From positions 1-25,632 of the forward strand of contig JBNGIS010026744.1 of the NCBI GenBank assembly GCA_049999725.1: 25,632 bases of DNA, given 5' to 3'. The position numbers and the translations under genes were made by a program. Position 1 is the stretch's first letter. Each line of letters opens with the position of its first letter. Under the pieces are notes generated by a model. That model saw only the letters and a program-made list of their open reading frames with translations, was not told the DNA's origin and did not search any database. Origin of the DNA: Haplomitrium mnioides (taxonomy: Eukaryota; Marchantiophyta; Haplomitriopsida; Calobryales). Shown here one piece after another: positions 1 through 10,070 of the stretch.

Positions 1-360
1 CAGCCAACTTGCTCATTCACATTCATTTCCCCAAGGCACACATGGGTCGGCTATTATGCTGCTGAGTCAATCCGCAATATAATTCAGGAGTCCAGAACTA
101 GACCCAATCACCTTGTATACAAAAGAGAAACAAGTTCCGGCATCCAAATTACCAACATACAATGTTGTTAATCTTAGCTTTCCCTTCACAAGGTGTCCCA
201 TGATCTGAACAAATGGAATGAAGGCACTCCAAAAACTAAGAACTTCACAGAACTACAAACAGAACACAAATCTAACAATACACATAAACATAGAGACACC
301 TATACATGCATCATACCTTGCCAACATTGCAGGCCTTCCCACGTCTCAAGAACCAATCTT

Positions 361-460
361 NNNNNNNNNNNNNNNNNNNNNNNNNNNNNNNNNNNNNNNN
401 NNNNNNNNNNNNNNNNNNNNNNNNNNNNNNNNNNNNNNNNNNNNNNNNNNNNNNNNNNNN
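361..460. other. Assembly gap, 100 N
   Basis: Exactly 100 N. The homologous interval in LTR copy B, 16775-16903, is 129 bp, so the placeholder probably does not reflect the true length. Confidence 0.95.
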
Positions 461-1580
461 AAGAGGATTTCTTTAACTTCCATCTCTAGAAGACAGTCCC
501 CTTGACTATTAGCCACCCACTCCACCTTGAGCTTCAAATGGATCTTGTCTGCAGTGCGCAAGCACTAACACAACCACTCTTCTCTTGACTCCACTTGAGA
601 AATTCAACCAGAAACACCCTCGAGTGCCCCTAGGATCGATGCTCCTGCACAGACGATGTTGGGACAACCCCAAGATCCCCCCTTGGTAGCCTCTCACGAA
701 TTCAAGACTGAAAGAATCCCCTTCAGTTTCAAGTAGCGATACACCTCCAAATGCTGGTCCACCTGCAATGATGAGTCCACATGGATCGGTTGAGACTCTA
801 GAGCTCCACGCTCAACGATTCTCAGCGCCACTCTAGTCCCCCTCCACCCCCACTGGTCCCTCTGCACGAGTCCACTCGCCTCACGTGAATCCTTACTCCT
901 CTTCTCTCTCATTTGCTGCTCCTTCCTCCTTGAGTTTGCTCTCACAACTCAATTTTGCATCAACATCAATCCTCCACATGTTGCAACGATCCCATTTATA
1001 CCCCCTTGTAGGCGCGCGTCACCCCCCAACGATTCTTGATCAAGATCGCTCCTCCTCTCTTCGCTGGACTTGGCCATTTTTCTTGTTGGCAACAGCTTCT
1101 TGGCAAGGTAACACTTGGCAGAGGCCCGTTCGATTTTAACAGCCATCTTCGACGCCTTCAAGGTCGGGAGAGGAAAACTTTGGAGAAGGCTGACAATGGA
1201 ATTTGCTTAACCCTGCTCTCGATTCACAATGCTCGCATTTGAAGAATCTTGACCTGGGATTGCCTCGCCGTTGGCCTACATTAGCGAACCCGTAGCAGCC
1301 CCTAATTCGATCGCTCCGAAGTAGCAAGTTGATTGCAAACTCGAAGTTAGTGGTTGGAGAGGTCTTTCCACGAGAAAATCCACAAAGATTTGCCCAAAGA
1401 GTGTTGGGTTCACAGATCAACACTGCAGATTGGCTACCCGACGTATCTCACAAGCTGATCCACAATTTCCTCGGCTGTTTCTCCGTTGCCATGCCTCCGA
1501 TGTCGCCCACGGACTCCCGCAAGCCGCCACATTTCCGCAGTCACCCTAGGATGCCCGCGAGCCACCATGTTTTTGTTGTC

Positions 1581-1660
1581 GCTCACGGACTCCCGCAATC
1601 GCTCACGGACCCCCGGAGTCGCTCATGGACTCTCGCAGTCACTCACGGACCCTCGCAGTT
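1581..1660. repeat. 20-bp tandem repeat, 4 units
   Basis: Units starting at 1581, 1601, 1621 and 1641 share the pattern GCTCACGGAC followed by TCCCGCAATC or a variant. They lie in the variable zone of LTR copy A. The same CACGGACTCC phrase recurs singly around 1510 and in the arrays of copy B, so both LTR copies draw on one family of short motifs. Confidence 0.8.
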
Positions 1661-2187
1661 GCCACGTATCATGGTTGACCTTCTTCCGAGTCGCACCGTC
1701 CGACGCTGCCCCGCCAAGGGATAGTCTGACCATTGCGTTGACTGGGTTCCGTGGTTGACTCAGCTCTGACCTGAAGGACCCCTCGAACCATCCTTGAACG
1801 CCACATCATCTGCAACCGCACCGTCCAACACCGCCCCGCAAAGGGGTAGGCAGACTGTCACTTTGACTGGGTTCCGTGGTTGACCCGCTAACTTCCTCCT
1901 CTCTTCCGCGGATGCCACGTCATCCACAGAGTCCTTCCCTTGCTGAGTAAGAATAGTACCATTGTCACCGTTGAAGCCCTCTTGCCAAAAAGTTTGTGAT
2001 AAGAACAACTCGCACTTGAAGCTCCTTTTGTGAAAATGCTCGATATAAGAACTATAAAGGACTCCACTTCAACCTCCGTCAAACTTTCAGCATTGCCCCG
2101 TACTCCTTTGAACTTTCATCCTTATCATCTCCAGATCTGCGATAGATCACCATTTCGGCTGGTCGCTCCTTGCTTCTTCCTCTGGCT

Positions 2188-2579
2188 GGACCATCGATAG
2201 ATTGTCTTTTTGCCACTCTTTGATCTTCCTCTAGCCGGACCATCGATAGATTGCCTTTTCGCCACTCTTTGATCTTTCTCTAGTTGGATTGTCAATAGAT
2301 TGCCTTTTTGCCACTCTTTGATCTTCCTCTGGTCCGACCGTTGATAGATTGCCTTTTCGCCACTCTTTGATCTTCCTGTGGTCGGATCGTCGATAGATTG
2401 CCTTTTTGCCACTCTTTGATCTTCCTCTGATTGGACCGTCAATAGATTGCCTTTTTGCCACTCTTTGATCTTCCTCTGGTTGGACCGTCGATAAATTGCC
2501 TTTTTGCCACTCTTTGATCTTCCTCTGATCGGACCGTCGATAGATCATCTTTTCGGCACTCTTTCCTCGCTTCTCTGAT
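2188..2579. repeat. 49-bp tandem repeat, 8 units, in LTR copy A
   Basis: Eight head-to-tail units begin at 2188, 2237, 2286, 2335, 2384, 2433, 2482 and 2531, a strict 49-bp period. Each holds the core GCCACTCTTTGATCTTCC and a variable end such as GGACCRTCGATAGATTG. The last unit diverges. The array is absent from LTR copy B, so it expanded or was lost after the copies separated. On the minus strand all three frames stay open across it because the unit has no stop and 49 is not a multiple of three. The resulting lysine- and arginine-rich reading frames are repeat artefacts unless shown otherwise. Confidence 0.92.
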
Positions 2580-2750
2580 TGGACCTCGCAACTGCTCCTT
2601 GTTAAGCGGGCTCTCCACATCAGAGGATGATTCGGAACCCACTTAACCAAGCTCCACACTTAGGGAGGCAGAGTCTCATTAAGCTCTGCGGGGCCCGCCA
2701 CCTCTCCGCTGAGGGCCCGTGGATTCTATGGAAACGCCATGTCGCTCATT

Positions 2751-2910
2751 GAATCCCGTGAAGCACGGCAGGGATGCCACGTCGGTCGTTGAATCCCGTG
2801 AAGCACACCGGAGACGCCACGTTGGCTGTTGAATCTCATGAAGCACGCCGGAGACGCCACGTTTCCGTTGAATCCCGTGAAGCACGTCGGGGACGCCACG
2901 TTTCCGCAGC
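2751..2910. repeat. 40-bp tandem repeat, 4 units, in LTR copy A
   Basis: The phrase GAATCCCGTGAAGCAC recurs at 2751, 2791, 2831 and 2870 (periods 40, 40, 39). In most units it is followed by a GACGCCACGT phrase. The array lies in the variable zone of the LTR and carries several GCCACGT motifs, which read ACGTGGC in the LTR transcription direction. Confidence 0.88.
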
Positions 2911-3750
2911 GCCCCATGGACTCCCGCAATCACTCCAAAATCGTGACGAGTCGTCGCTTCGCCCTTCCCGGTTTGCCTTGTAGTTGTCCTTCCCAACAAT
3001 CCTCCATGTCGTAGAATGGTGACAAGTCACCTTTCCATCAGTCACCACTTCACTTATCTCTTTTCTCCCTTCAAGCCTTACCTTATGACCTGTCAGACAC
3101 CTCAAAACGGATCCCCTTTAACTGGGGACCTCACTTCGGGTCTCCAGTCAAAACCCTTTAAATTGGGGTTCTCCACGTTTCGATCCGTCTTTCGGGTTCC
3201 TTGGGCCTTTCTTCTTTCGGTCTGATTTCTCGTAGAGATCTTCCTCCTCTTGTCTGATTTTCGCAGTCAACTTCCGATTCCGAAGGCCTCGTCCTCATAA
3301 TTTGCACAACTGTCTTCTCTCTATCTGGCTTCATGCGCGACATCCTCTTTTGTAAGTCGTTCGTTGCCGCTAGACGATTCTTCACATTGCTGCGGCTTCA
3401 GGCCCGTTTGCTCACTGGCCCTCTATACGAATCTTGACTATCCTCCTCCTCACCTCCTCGTTCCCCCACTAGATTTGTAGCTCCCATGCAATCTCTTGCT
3501 CGATCCGCTCGCGTTCTGCCAACTTCCTCATCTACGATCTGCCCAACTGCATGTGGCCCTCCTCCTAGATGCTCACCTTCCTTCTTCAACATGGAATTTC
3601 CCTTCGCTGCTCTCGATCACCCCACATGGCTTCCCTCTTGCTTTCTTGTAAGTCCGTTTGCCCAACTTGCTTGCATTCTCATCCGTCTCCTCTTGATTTC
3701 ACAGGGCTCCTCCATGCCTTGTATGATTCATGACATCCACTGGGGAAAGC

Positions 3751-3806
3751 AGAAAAGAAAAGGAAGAGAAGGGAGAGGAGGGAGGGAAGAGAGGGGGAGG
3801 AAAGAA
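3751..3806 (+). repeat. 56-nt uninterrupted polypurine run
   Basis: Every base from 3751 to 3806 is A or G, with G clusters near the end. It lies near the minus-strand 5' end of LTR copy A. The matching interval in copy B is occupied by the 20348-20447 assembly gap. Long purine mirror-type runs can form triplex DNA and are hard to sequence, which may explain that gap. Confidence 0.9.
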
Positions 3807-3930
3807 TAATGACAATAAAACAATAATATATAAAGGAATGCCAATGACTAATACAAACTGAAGGACTTAACCAGGCTAGAAGCTTAGTAATCACAAAAAA
3901 AAAAAAAAACTCAAACACACACAGCCGACA

Positions 3931-5936
3931 AGATGAAGGTTGCGGCTTGAGAGCTAACTGAAAAGGGTGTTGTTAGATTTTAGAGAGATTGATAACTACA
4001 CAAGAAGGAGATCGTTGAGCATCGTTGCCATGATTGCTCATTCTTGTGAGCAATGGAACAAGGGTCTGAATCACGTCAATGCAGGTTGTTTGAAGGAATG
4101 CTCCAAGAATTTTGAAGGTTCCTCTTTGTTTGTTGAAACGCTAAGTACACCTCTTAGCAGATCAGGTGGCTAAAAGCAATGTGTAAGATGTTATGTTGCT
4201 GAAACCAAAAAGAAGAGTTGGGGGAGATCACTGCTTGCATATTTGTTGAGCAAGGCTATCAATGGAGGTTTCGATTGAGGAGGTACAAAAGGGTGCAAAG
4301 GTGTTGGTGCATGTCTTTGTCATGCCAAGGTAGAGCCCAATTGTTGAAAAGAGCACTTTGTTGTAGTGGTTGGCTCAATCGAGGTGCAAGATTGTATTGT
4401 TAAACGTCGCTTCGTAGAGTTATAAGTCAAGTAGAACTTTTGGTTCTTAGAGCCAAATCAAAGGATATGGACGTAGCTTTTAAGAGATGGGTTGGATCAA
4501 GGATAACAAAGAAGACAACCTCTTCTAGCTTGTCAAAGGTGCAACAATGGAGAGGCATCTAAGGCACAATGGGGTGGGATTTGAGTCTCCCCTATGTTGA
4601 TTAGCTATATGGTGCATTGATAGAGATATCTTGAAGAGAAATAGGGTGGACTTGTGGTTGAGCATAAGAGAGACATGAGGATGATTAGGGAAGACAATAC
4701 ATGGTGCTTGGACTAGGTGTTAGATGGATGGAAATGGATGGATAGAAGGGAATTAACGTGGGAATCTGAAGGATTGAAGGATTGAGGTGGGGAGAAATTT
4801 GAAGGGGTAGCAATAATAGGATTAGAGAATTTAGGAAGAAAATGGATGGTTGTGATTGGATCAAAGATTTAGGAAAGAAAATAAGTATGAGGAATTATAA
4901 ATTAGAGGAAGGGAAGAGATTTGAAGGAGGAGTAGTATGGTTGGGTGTAGAAGAAGTTATAACAGAGGTCCTATTAGACTAAACATTGGGTCTGCCCATA
5001 GGTAGAATATTGTTTTGCCTTTGGAGATGAATGCAAAGTAATCAGGTGGAGTAAGTGATTTAATCTAAGTCAATATGTAAAAGGAGAACAAAGACTCATC
5101 CATGAAACTCTTTAAGATTTTCAATTCCAAAGTATAGAGATTGATAAACTATTCCAAAAAAAAAATATTAAACATAGATTAAGCCTAGATGGTGGTGGTT
5201 GTTGTAGCAATGTTGCAAGGAAAATAGGATTACCCTCTTTGGTCCACGTGGATTGTACCATCAAATGGATCCCAAGCACAAGCTCCAATAGCAAGTCCAA
5301 GATAGAATTCAAACCCCTTGGACTCCTTGGTGCCTATTGGATGGTGGTGAGGACTACAAGTAATCAACCTATGAATTGTTTAACCATGTTGTTCTTTCTG
5401 TGGGGTGGGAGGAAGAAAAGAGATGGTGTAGAAAAAAGGTCTAACCTCTTCATTCAAGTGTTAAGGTGTGTTTTGTACCTCAAAGGTCAGTGCCTTTTTT
5501 GTTTCTCTTTTTTTCTTGCATATAGAACCTTGTGATTTGAAAGTATGGGGAAGAAAAAACTTAGTTCAAATTTTTTTCTGTTTTGAGAGAAGGGTGTATC
5601 CACACAAAGTGAGAGGGTGTGTACCTATTGTGTGGAAAGTTGTGTGGGAACAAAATTGTTGTTATGTAAGATGTCGAGGAGTCCTATCTCATGTATTATT
5701 AGTGATAGATCCATAGGATTTTAAATTTTAGTAGAGTTTCTATTCATAATTCATGCCCAAATTACAATTTTGTAAGATATACGAAAGGAGTTATATAGTA
5801 CTATCACTTGCAAGAGTTCAAATTTTCATGTTGGGTTACATACAATAATAACCAAGAGAATAATATACTTAATAGAAATATTACTAATAATAATAAAAGC
5901 CCATTTCCTTATGCAACCTTAATAAACATTTTCACA
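3931..5936. other. Anonymous region, no gene seen
   Basis: No reading frame here resembles a known family. The frames at 3967-4173, 4218-4403, 5239-5535 and 5468-5716 are short and lack recognisable motifs. The first bases, AGATG at 3931-3935, would be the target duplication of LTR copy A if it is a solo LTR, but its partner lies outside the window. A C-depleted purine-rich tract sits at 4741-4920. Composition turns AT-rich after about 5700. Confidence 0.6.
4741..4920 (+). other. C-depleted, purine-rich tract
   Basis: I count only four C residues in these 180 bases while G and A dominate, for example repeated GGATTGAAGGATTGAGG-type phrases. The flanks on both sides have more C. It is a strong strand asymmetry with no obvious coding frame. 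It could be a degenerate purine repeat or a region shaped by strand-biased mutation; the sequence alone does not say which. Confidence 0.7.
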
Positions 5937-6105
5937 CTGAACCAAGACGACAACCTCAATTGTGTGAAGGACTAGAAATAGGTTCCGAGGGAAAAGAAAG
6001 GCCCCCTCACAATGGTTTGTAGTCTTGGTGGAAGTTAATACCCCCACGACCAGGCTACTCTTAGATAGGGCAATCTTTAAAGTACCTTGAGAAGTGTCCA
6101 AGTAC
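5937..6105. repeat. Diverged direct repeat, left copy
   Basis: This segment matches 6990-7160. Shared landmarks are GAGGGAAAAGAAA followed by GCCCCCTCAC, then a CTTGGTGG/CTCTGGTGG phrase, CCCACGACC/CCACGGTC, and ACCTTGAGA. Divergence is high (roughly 65-70% identity by eye). It may be part of LTRs of an unrecognised element or a dispersed repeat. Confidence 0.65.
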
Positions 6106-6989
6106 CCCCAACCCCATCCTCCAACCTAGCTCAATTCCTTTTGGACTTGACCTTGAGAATGCGTCAACCTAGTTCTTAAACCAATTAGAGTGACATGCAA
6201 ACTAGGAAGAGTCCAACCTTCAAAATTATTACATGTGGGCTAGCCAAAGCTCTACTTAGATCTAGGGAGTGGAAAAACTTTCTATTAGACATTCCCAATT
6301 GAGTGTCCTAAACCAATGCTACAACAAGGATGTGTCATGGTTCCCCCTCTATGCCCTAACAAGAGAGGCTAAATGGATGCAATCTTCTTGTCACAATTGG
6401 TGGGCACTAGCGAAATTCCTCCCAAATGTGATAACTTTACCACCAAATGGTACACTAGTCACTTGCACAATATCATACAGGATGAATGACCTTCGCGGTG
6501 TCACTACTAAGATTGAATACACAAAGAAATCATTATCAATCACCAATGAAATTTTAAAGGTAAGGTAAAGAACAAAGTAAACAGAAAAATAAAATAAAAT
6601 TTATGTGTTGTGTGTTGTATGTGAGTGAAGAGTTTATGTTTTGTTCTATTATGTTCAGTTCAAGTGTTGGGGGTATGTTGAGAGGTGTTTAGAATAGTCC
6701 CGTCGATGGGTAGTTATTTTGGTGCTAGATCACTCATTAGAGTTTAGGAAGGGTTGTTATAGCCATGGGAGTGCATGCTGGAGTACATTAGAACCCAAAG
6801 TGGGGTTAAGACTGGAAGTTTGTTTGTATTGGTGCCGTGGAGTTTTCCATTGAGTAAAGTGCTATTTCAGGGTATGTGAATGTCTAGGAGTTTCTGCATG
6901 AAGGTGGTGGATATGTCATCCAAGCTATAACACATAACAAAATCAGATGCTTGTGCTTTATTTCAATTCTGTTATAGGTTAGAGTCCTT
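6106..6989. other. Anonymous region between the direct repeats
   Basis: The largest frame, 6269-6568 on the plus strand (99 codons), has no recognisable domain. Around 6665-6715 the phrase TGTTGGGGG and a downstream AGTCCCGTCGATGGG resemble the starts of some plant copia or TRIM LTRs, but I cannot find a partner copy or a target duplication, so no element is called. Confidence 0.4.
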
Positions 6990-7160
6990 GAGCCAAAAGA
7001 CCAACCTGCACGCCTTCAGTTGTTTGCAGGACCTCCTCCGCCATGAGGGAAAAGAAAAGCCCCCTCACGGCACTCTAGACTCTGGTGGACTCTCATCCCA
7101 CCACGGTCGAGAGTATCCTTAGGTAGTCCGCCCCACAGGAGGACCTTGAGAGTGTAGAGG
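6990..7160. repeat. Diverged direct repeat, right copy
   Basis: Partner of 5937-6105, same orientation, about 1.05 kb apart. It carries the same GAGGGAAAAGAAAAGCCCCCTCAC core, followed by CTCTGGTGG and ACCTTGAGAGTG. A 13-C homopolymer follows at 7269-7281. Confidence 0.65.
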
Positions 7161-7268
7161 GGATATTGAAACCCTGAGAGATAGAAGTTAGGTCCTCATC
7201 ACTATACTACATACCACAACGACAACAACATCCAACAACCACACCAAATACCTGAGACCAGCGGGATT

Positions 7269-7281
7269 CCCCCCCCCCCCC
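7269..7281. repeat. Homopolymer C, 13 bases
   Basis: An uninterrupted run of 13 C at the boundary between anonymous DNA and the integrase remnant. The length is likely unreliable in the assembly. Confidence 0.85.
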
Positions 7282-7320
7282 TATATCCTGCTGGTGCTCC
7301 CAATAGACCCAACATGCTCT

Positions 7321-7490
7321 CTAATTAATGCAAGCTAACTCAAGTTCTCTTATCAATTTGGTAGTTGGATGAAAATGGATCATTTTGCTTAGTTTGTCTA
7401 TAGAAACCACAATATATTATAGCTCATAGAAGTACGTGGTAGCTGACACACAATGTCCATAATCACATGTTCCCATCATCAATTAGAGAT
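7321..7490 (-). pseudogene. Integrase core fragment
   Basis: A remnant of the gypsy integrase catalytic core. One minus-strand frame (7460 down to 7407) gives MDIVCQLPRTSMSY, corresponding to the family's first catalytic-Asp block; the Asp codon is at 7455-7457. A second frame (7410 down to 7321) gives IDKLSKMIHFHP, the block that normally follows, and ends at a TAG. The frame changes at about 7407-7412. The rest of the core, including the second Asp and the Glu, is absent. It cannot encode a working integrase. It lies downstream of the RT remnant in the expected order, with no recognisable RNase H or zinc-binding domain between them. Confidence 0.75.
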
Positions 7491-7726
7491 GGGGAGTAGT
7501 TGTAATTAACCTCTAGATTGAAGATTTGTAGATTTGTTCTGATAGCAAGGCAAACAACTCTGAACCCAATAGCTTTTTCTGGATGCATAAACTAAAAGTT
7601 TTATTGGTTGTTTAGAGTCATATTATTTGAGAATATGAGCAAAAAAAAGTGATTTCTTAAATGCTTAGAATGCCAATTCTTCTACAGCTCCTCATCCTCA
7701 CGTATGATTTTTCTTAAGAAATTTGG

Positions 7727-8640
7727 TTAGTGGCTCTCATATTTATGCGAATCCTTCACAAATTGACGATAAAACCTAGTTAGCTCCAAGAATCCTCTTG
7801 GTTTTGTTTGATCACTATGAGCTTCCCACTTTTTAATGGCTTCCACTTTCTCATCTATGACTTGAAGTGCTACTGCACTCACACAGTTACCCAAGTAGTC
7901 AACCTCCCTCTTTACAAATTCACATTTTGACATCGTAACATAGAGCTTGTGGTCTTGAAGTGCCTTCAATATCATATGAATGTGTTGGTGATGCTCTTGA
8001 AGATTTTTTATGTAAATAAGAATATCATCAAAAAAGAACATCTATCTTTTTGGGGCTTTTTATCAATCCCATTATCAACCTAGTCAGATATAACTTAATA
8101 ATAAGCTTATATAGACAAGATAAAAAATGTCATTTACAAGAAATTTGAAGGTTGCAAAAGCATTAAATGATTCAAAAAGTATAACAATATATTCAAAATG
8201 CATATATCGACTACAACATGATGTTTCCTACACATCACCTCTCGTAATTCAGATTTGGTTATATCCACTTCTCAAATCCAACTTTGTAAACTGGTTTTCT
8301 CCTTGAAGTTGATAAAATAAATCATCCATTCTTGGTAATTCATATCTATTTTTCACTGTTTGTTGATTGAGTGCTCGATGGTCAATACACATCTTTAAAC
8401 TCCCATCTTTTTTTTCACAAATGATACTAGTGCACTATAGAGAGATATGATTGGCTAAATAAATCCCTTCTATAATAATTTACTGATTTGAGATTTGTGT
8501 TCTTCCAATTCATAACGAGGGAAACAATATGGTGCCTTGTATGGTGGAGTACTTGGAATAACCTCAATCTTGTGATCATTGCATCGTTTAAGTGGCAAAC
8601 TATAGGGTAAATCGTTGAGAAAAACATCATGGAACATTTT
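7727..8640 (-). pseudogene. Reverse transcriptase remnant (chromovirus-type gypsy)
   Basis: RT would copy the element RNA into cDNA. Reading 8640 to 8427 gives the N-terminal block with KIEVIPSTPPYKAPY and FPRYELEEHKSQ, typical of chromovirus RT. It is followed by stops at positions of a normal 'LLxKGFIxP' segment, then [10 protein letters not shown]. The palm region between about 8400 and 8050 is recognisable only in broken frames. The last open segment (8041 to 7727, 104 codons) carries the catalytic FFDDILIY (FDD codons 8024-8032) and the connection motif DYLGNCVSA, then GFLELTRFYRQFVKD. The catalytic Asp pair survives, but multiple stops and frameshifts upstream make it a pseudogene. Confidence 0.88.
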
Positions 8641-8824
8641 CAAAACCCCTTGAAGTTCATATAGAACTTAGTGTTTAGAGTCTTCTTTATCAATTTTGGC
8701 CTCATATATGAGTCTCAAAAATACCACATCTTGTATTTTTATCGAATTTTCTCCAAATCACAGATATGAGTAGTTGCCTTGAATGAGGTTGTACTCGATC
8801 TCCTGAAATCCTCTATTGAGATGT

Positions 8825-9233
8825 TGTGATTATCTTCTTTCGCCAATCCACTTGAGGGTTATGTTCTTCTAACCACTTAATTTAGAAAATTGCATCATAT
8901 CTTGCCAATGTTGTGAACTTCTACTCCACTATTTCTTGATATTTTCCCATGTATAAAGTTATACTTCGAGACAATCTTTCAATTGGCTCACTTTGGCCAT
9001 TTGCTATTTCAACCACCTCTTGCTCTTCTTTCTCAAGTAGCAACTTCAACTTTAATGCTATAGCTTGTGATAATAGTTCTCTTCTACTCTGAAATCCACC
9101 AAAACTCCTTTTGGAGATCCTTCCATCCATCCATCAACTACAATTAGCCCTCAAATTTTTTTATTTTTTTATATGGCATATTTGATTTGGTCAAATTTTT
9201 TCTATCGCCTTTCTCTTTCATTCCAACAAAATC
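8825..9233 (-). pseudogene. Retropepsin-like protease remnant
   Basis: The minus-strand frame from 9130 to 8921, continued past a stop to about 8830, reads SQAIALKLKL, then VEIANGQSEP, then LARYDAI and WLEEHNPQVDW. This is the order seen in gypsy aspartic proteases, with a flap region, the YDAILG-type second motif and the hydrophobic tail. The catalytic Asp-Ser/Thr-Gly block should precede SQAIALKL. Here it reads FQSRRELL in frame, while a neighbouring frame begins with Val-Asp, so it is probably broken by a small indel. Stops occur after the IVE and AIF segments. It sits between the gag remnant (beyond the nested insertion) and the RT. Confidence 0.72.
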
Positions 9234-9238
9234 ATGAG
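9234..9238. repeat. Target-site duplication, left (ATGAG)
   Basis: Five bases immediately left of the TGTTG start of the nested element's LTR. An identical ATGAG lies at 13829-13833, immediately right of the second LTR. A 5-bp duplication is typical of LTR retrotransposon integration. Confidence 0.82.
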
Positions 9239-9466
9239 TGTTGTGAGCTATTTTAACCCCTAGTTCACTACAGTTAAGCCCTATTCTAGTTAGGTTAAGA
9301 GGTAGCTACACCAATGTCTATCTACCTCTATATATCTCATATATTCATAGATATAGATACAAGTACATTACATTACAATATTATAATATAACAATGTAAT
9401 AATATGATGAAGGAAGGAAGAGAGCATTAATATCCATGAGATAATAGTTTCCTACATTTCGGAACA
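9239..9466 (+). repeat. 5' LTR of nested element
   Basis: About 228 bp, starting TGTTGTGAGC and ending GGAACA. It aligns along its length with 13605-13828. The longest shared block is the stretch containing GATGAAGGAAGGAAGAGAGC and then ATTAATATCCAT. TATA-like AT-rich sequence (CTATATATC) lies in its middle. Confidence 0.85.
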
Positions 9467-9478
9467 CGCTATCACCAC
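9467..9478 (+). promoter_or_regulatory. Degenerate primer-binding site
   Basis: CGCTATCACCAC directly follows the 5' LTR. It matches 7 of 12 positions, including the TATCA core, of the initiator-tRNA-Met site TGGTATCAGAGC used by most plant copia elements. The match is partial, so the call depends on its position. Confidence 0.45.
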
Positions 9479-10070
9479 ACTCGTAAATTTTTATAAAATT
9501 TTTAAGTACTTAGAGCATGGAAAATATAAAGAAAAAATTTCTCGTAGGCTCATTTTGATGCTAAAGGCTTGCACAAAGAGGATACATCAACTATGGCCTG
9601 CATTTGTTATATGCTTTTGATTTTGAATATGACCAATTCTGGACACTATATTTGCTCATATTGAACCGTTTCTACAACGATGACCGGATTGTCAATGACA
9701 TAGTCGGTGCTTTATCGGATTTGTCGAAATTAAGCCAGATAGGGCAACACGAACACAAGATAATTGTAAATTTTACATGGTGTCTCTATGCCATATTTCT
9801 ATACCTATGGATTGATGTTGATGAGAGAATTTCTATCAAGAAAAGGATGCATTGGCATTGTATCAGTCAGTGTATGCAAGCACAAAGAGTGAATCCAACA
9901 TCTACACATTTGATTAGAATGGTGACGATTGTTTTGAGTAGGGCTACACTCCGATTGAAGCCCAATGCCAAATTCAGCTTGTACTATGATAGTTTCTGTT
10001 GAAGCCCGCTCGCCTTTCAAAAATACATTCATGGGTTCAATTTTTGCAAGCCAAGCTGCTCGAGAAGCTT
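9479..10070 (+). other. Interior of nested element, unrecognised
   Basis: Position right after the primer-binding site is where gag would start, but no gag is seen. A 132-codon frame at 9604-10002 contains RIVNDIVGALSDLSKLSQIG and is open, but I recognise no family. A second overlapping frame near 9840-9910 is also open. It may be another host-derived fragment adjoining the helicase piece. Confidence 0.4.

Larger units (their letters stand above)
1..3930 (-). mobile_element. Giant gypsy LTR, copy A (partial, left end outside window)
   Basis: This stretch aligns collinearly with copy B (16391-20530) in several blocks: 1-360 with 16391-16774, 461-1140 with 16904-17580, about 1240-1480 with 17890-18170, and 3400-3545 plus 3850-3930 with 20140-20347 plus 20448-20530. 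Between these lies a zone of tandem repeats that differs between copies. Copy B abuts a polypurine tract and an integrase on the minus strand, so both copies are read as minus-strand LTRs. The right end is placed at CCGACA (3930), matching CCGGCA at 20530 in copy B. No polypurine tract or integrase follows to the right of 3930, so this copy is probably a solo LTR or truncated. Identity to B is roughly 75-80% in the alignable blocks by eye, so the copies are old. A length near 4 kb is unusually long for an LTR. Confidence 0.75.

Noticed and set aside
2188-2579. CRISPR-like regular repeat
   Set aside because: Units are directly adjacent with no unique spacers and the context is a plant LTR.
3679-3918. 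Hydrophobic minus-strand frame of 79 codons
   Set aside because: Its composition comes from the poly-A run at 3896-3909 and the purine run at 3751-3806 read in reverse; no domain.
6269-6568. 99-codon plus-strand frame
   Set aside because: No recognisable motif, no codon structure, and it sits in decayed repeat DNA.
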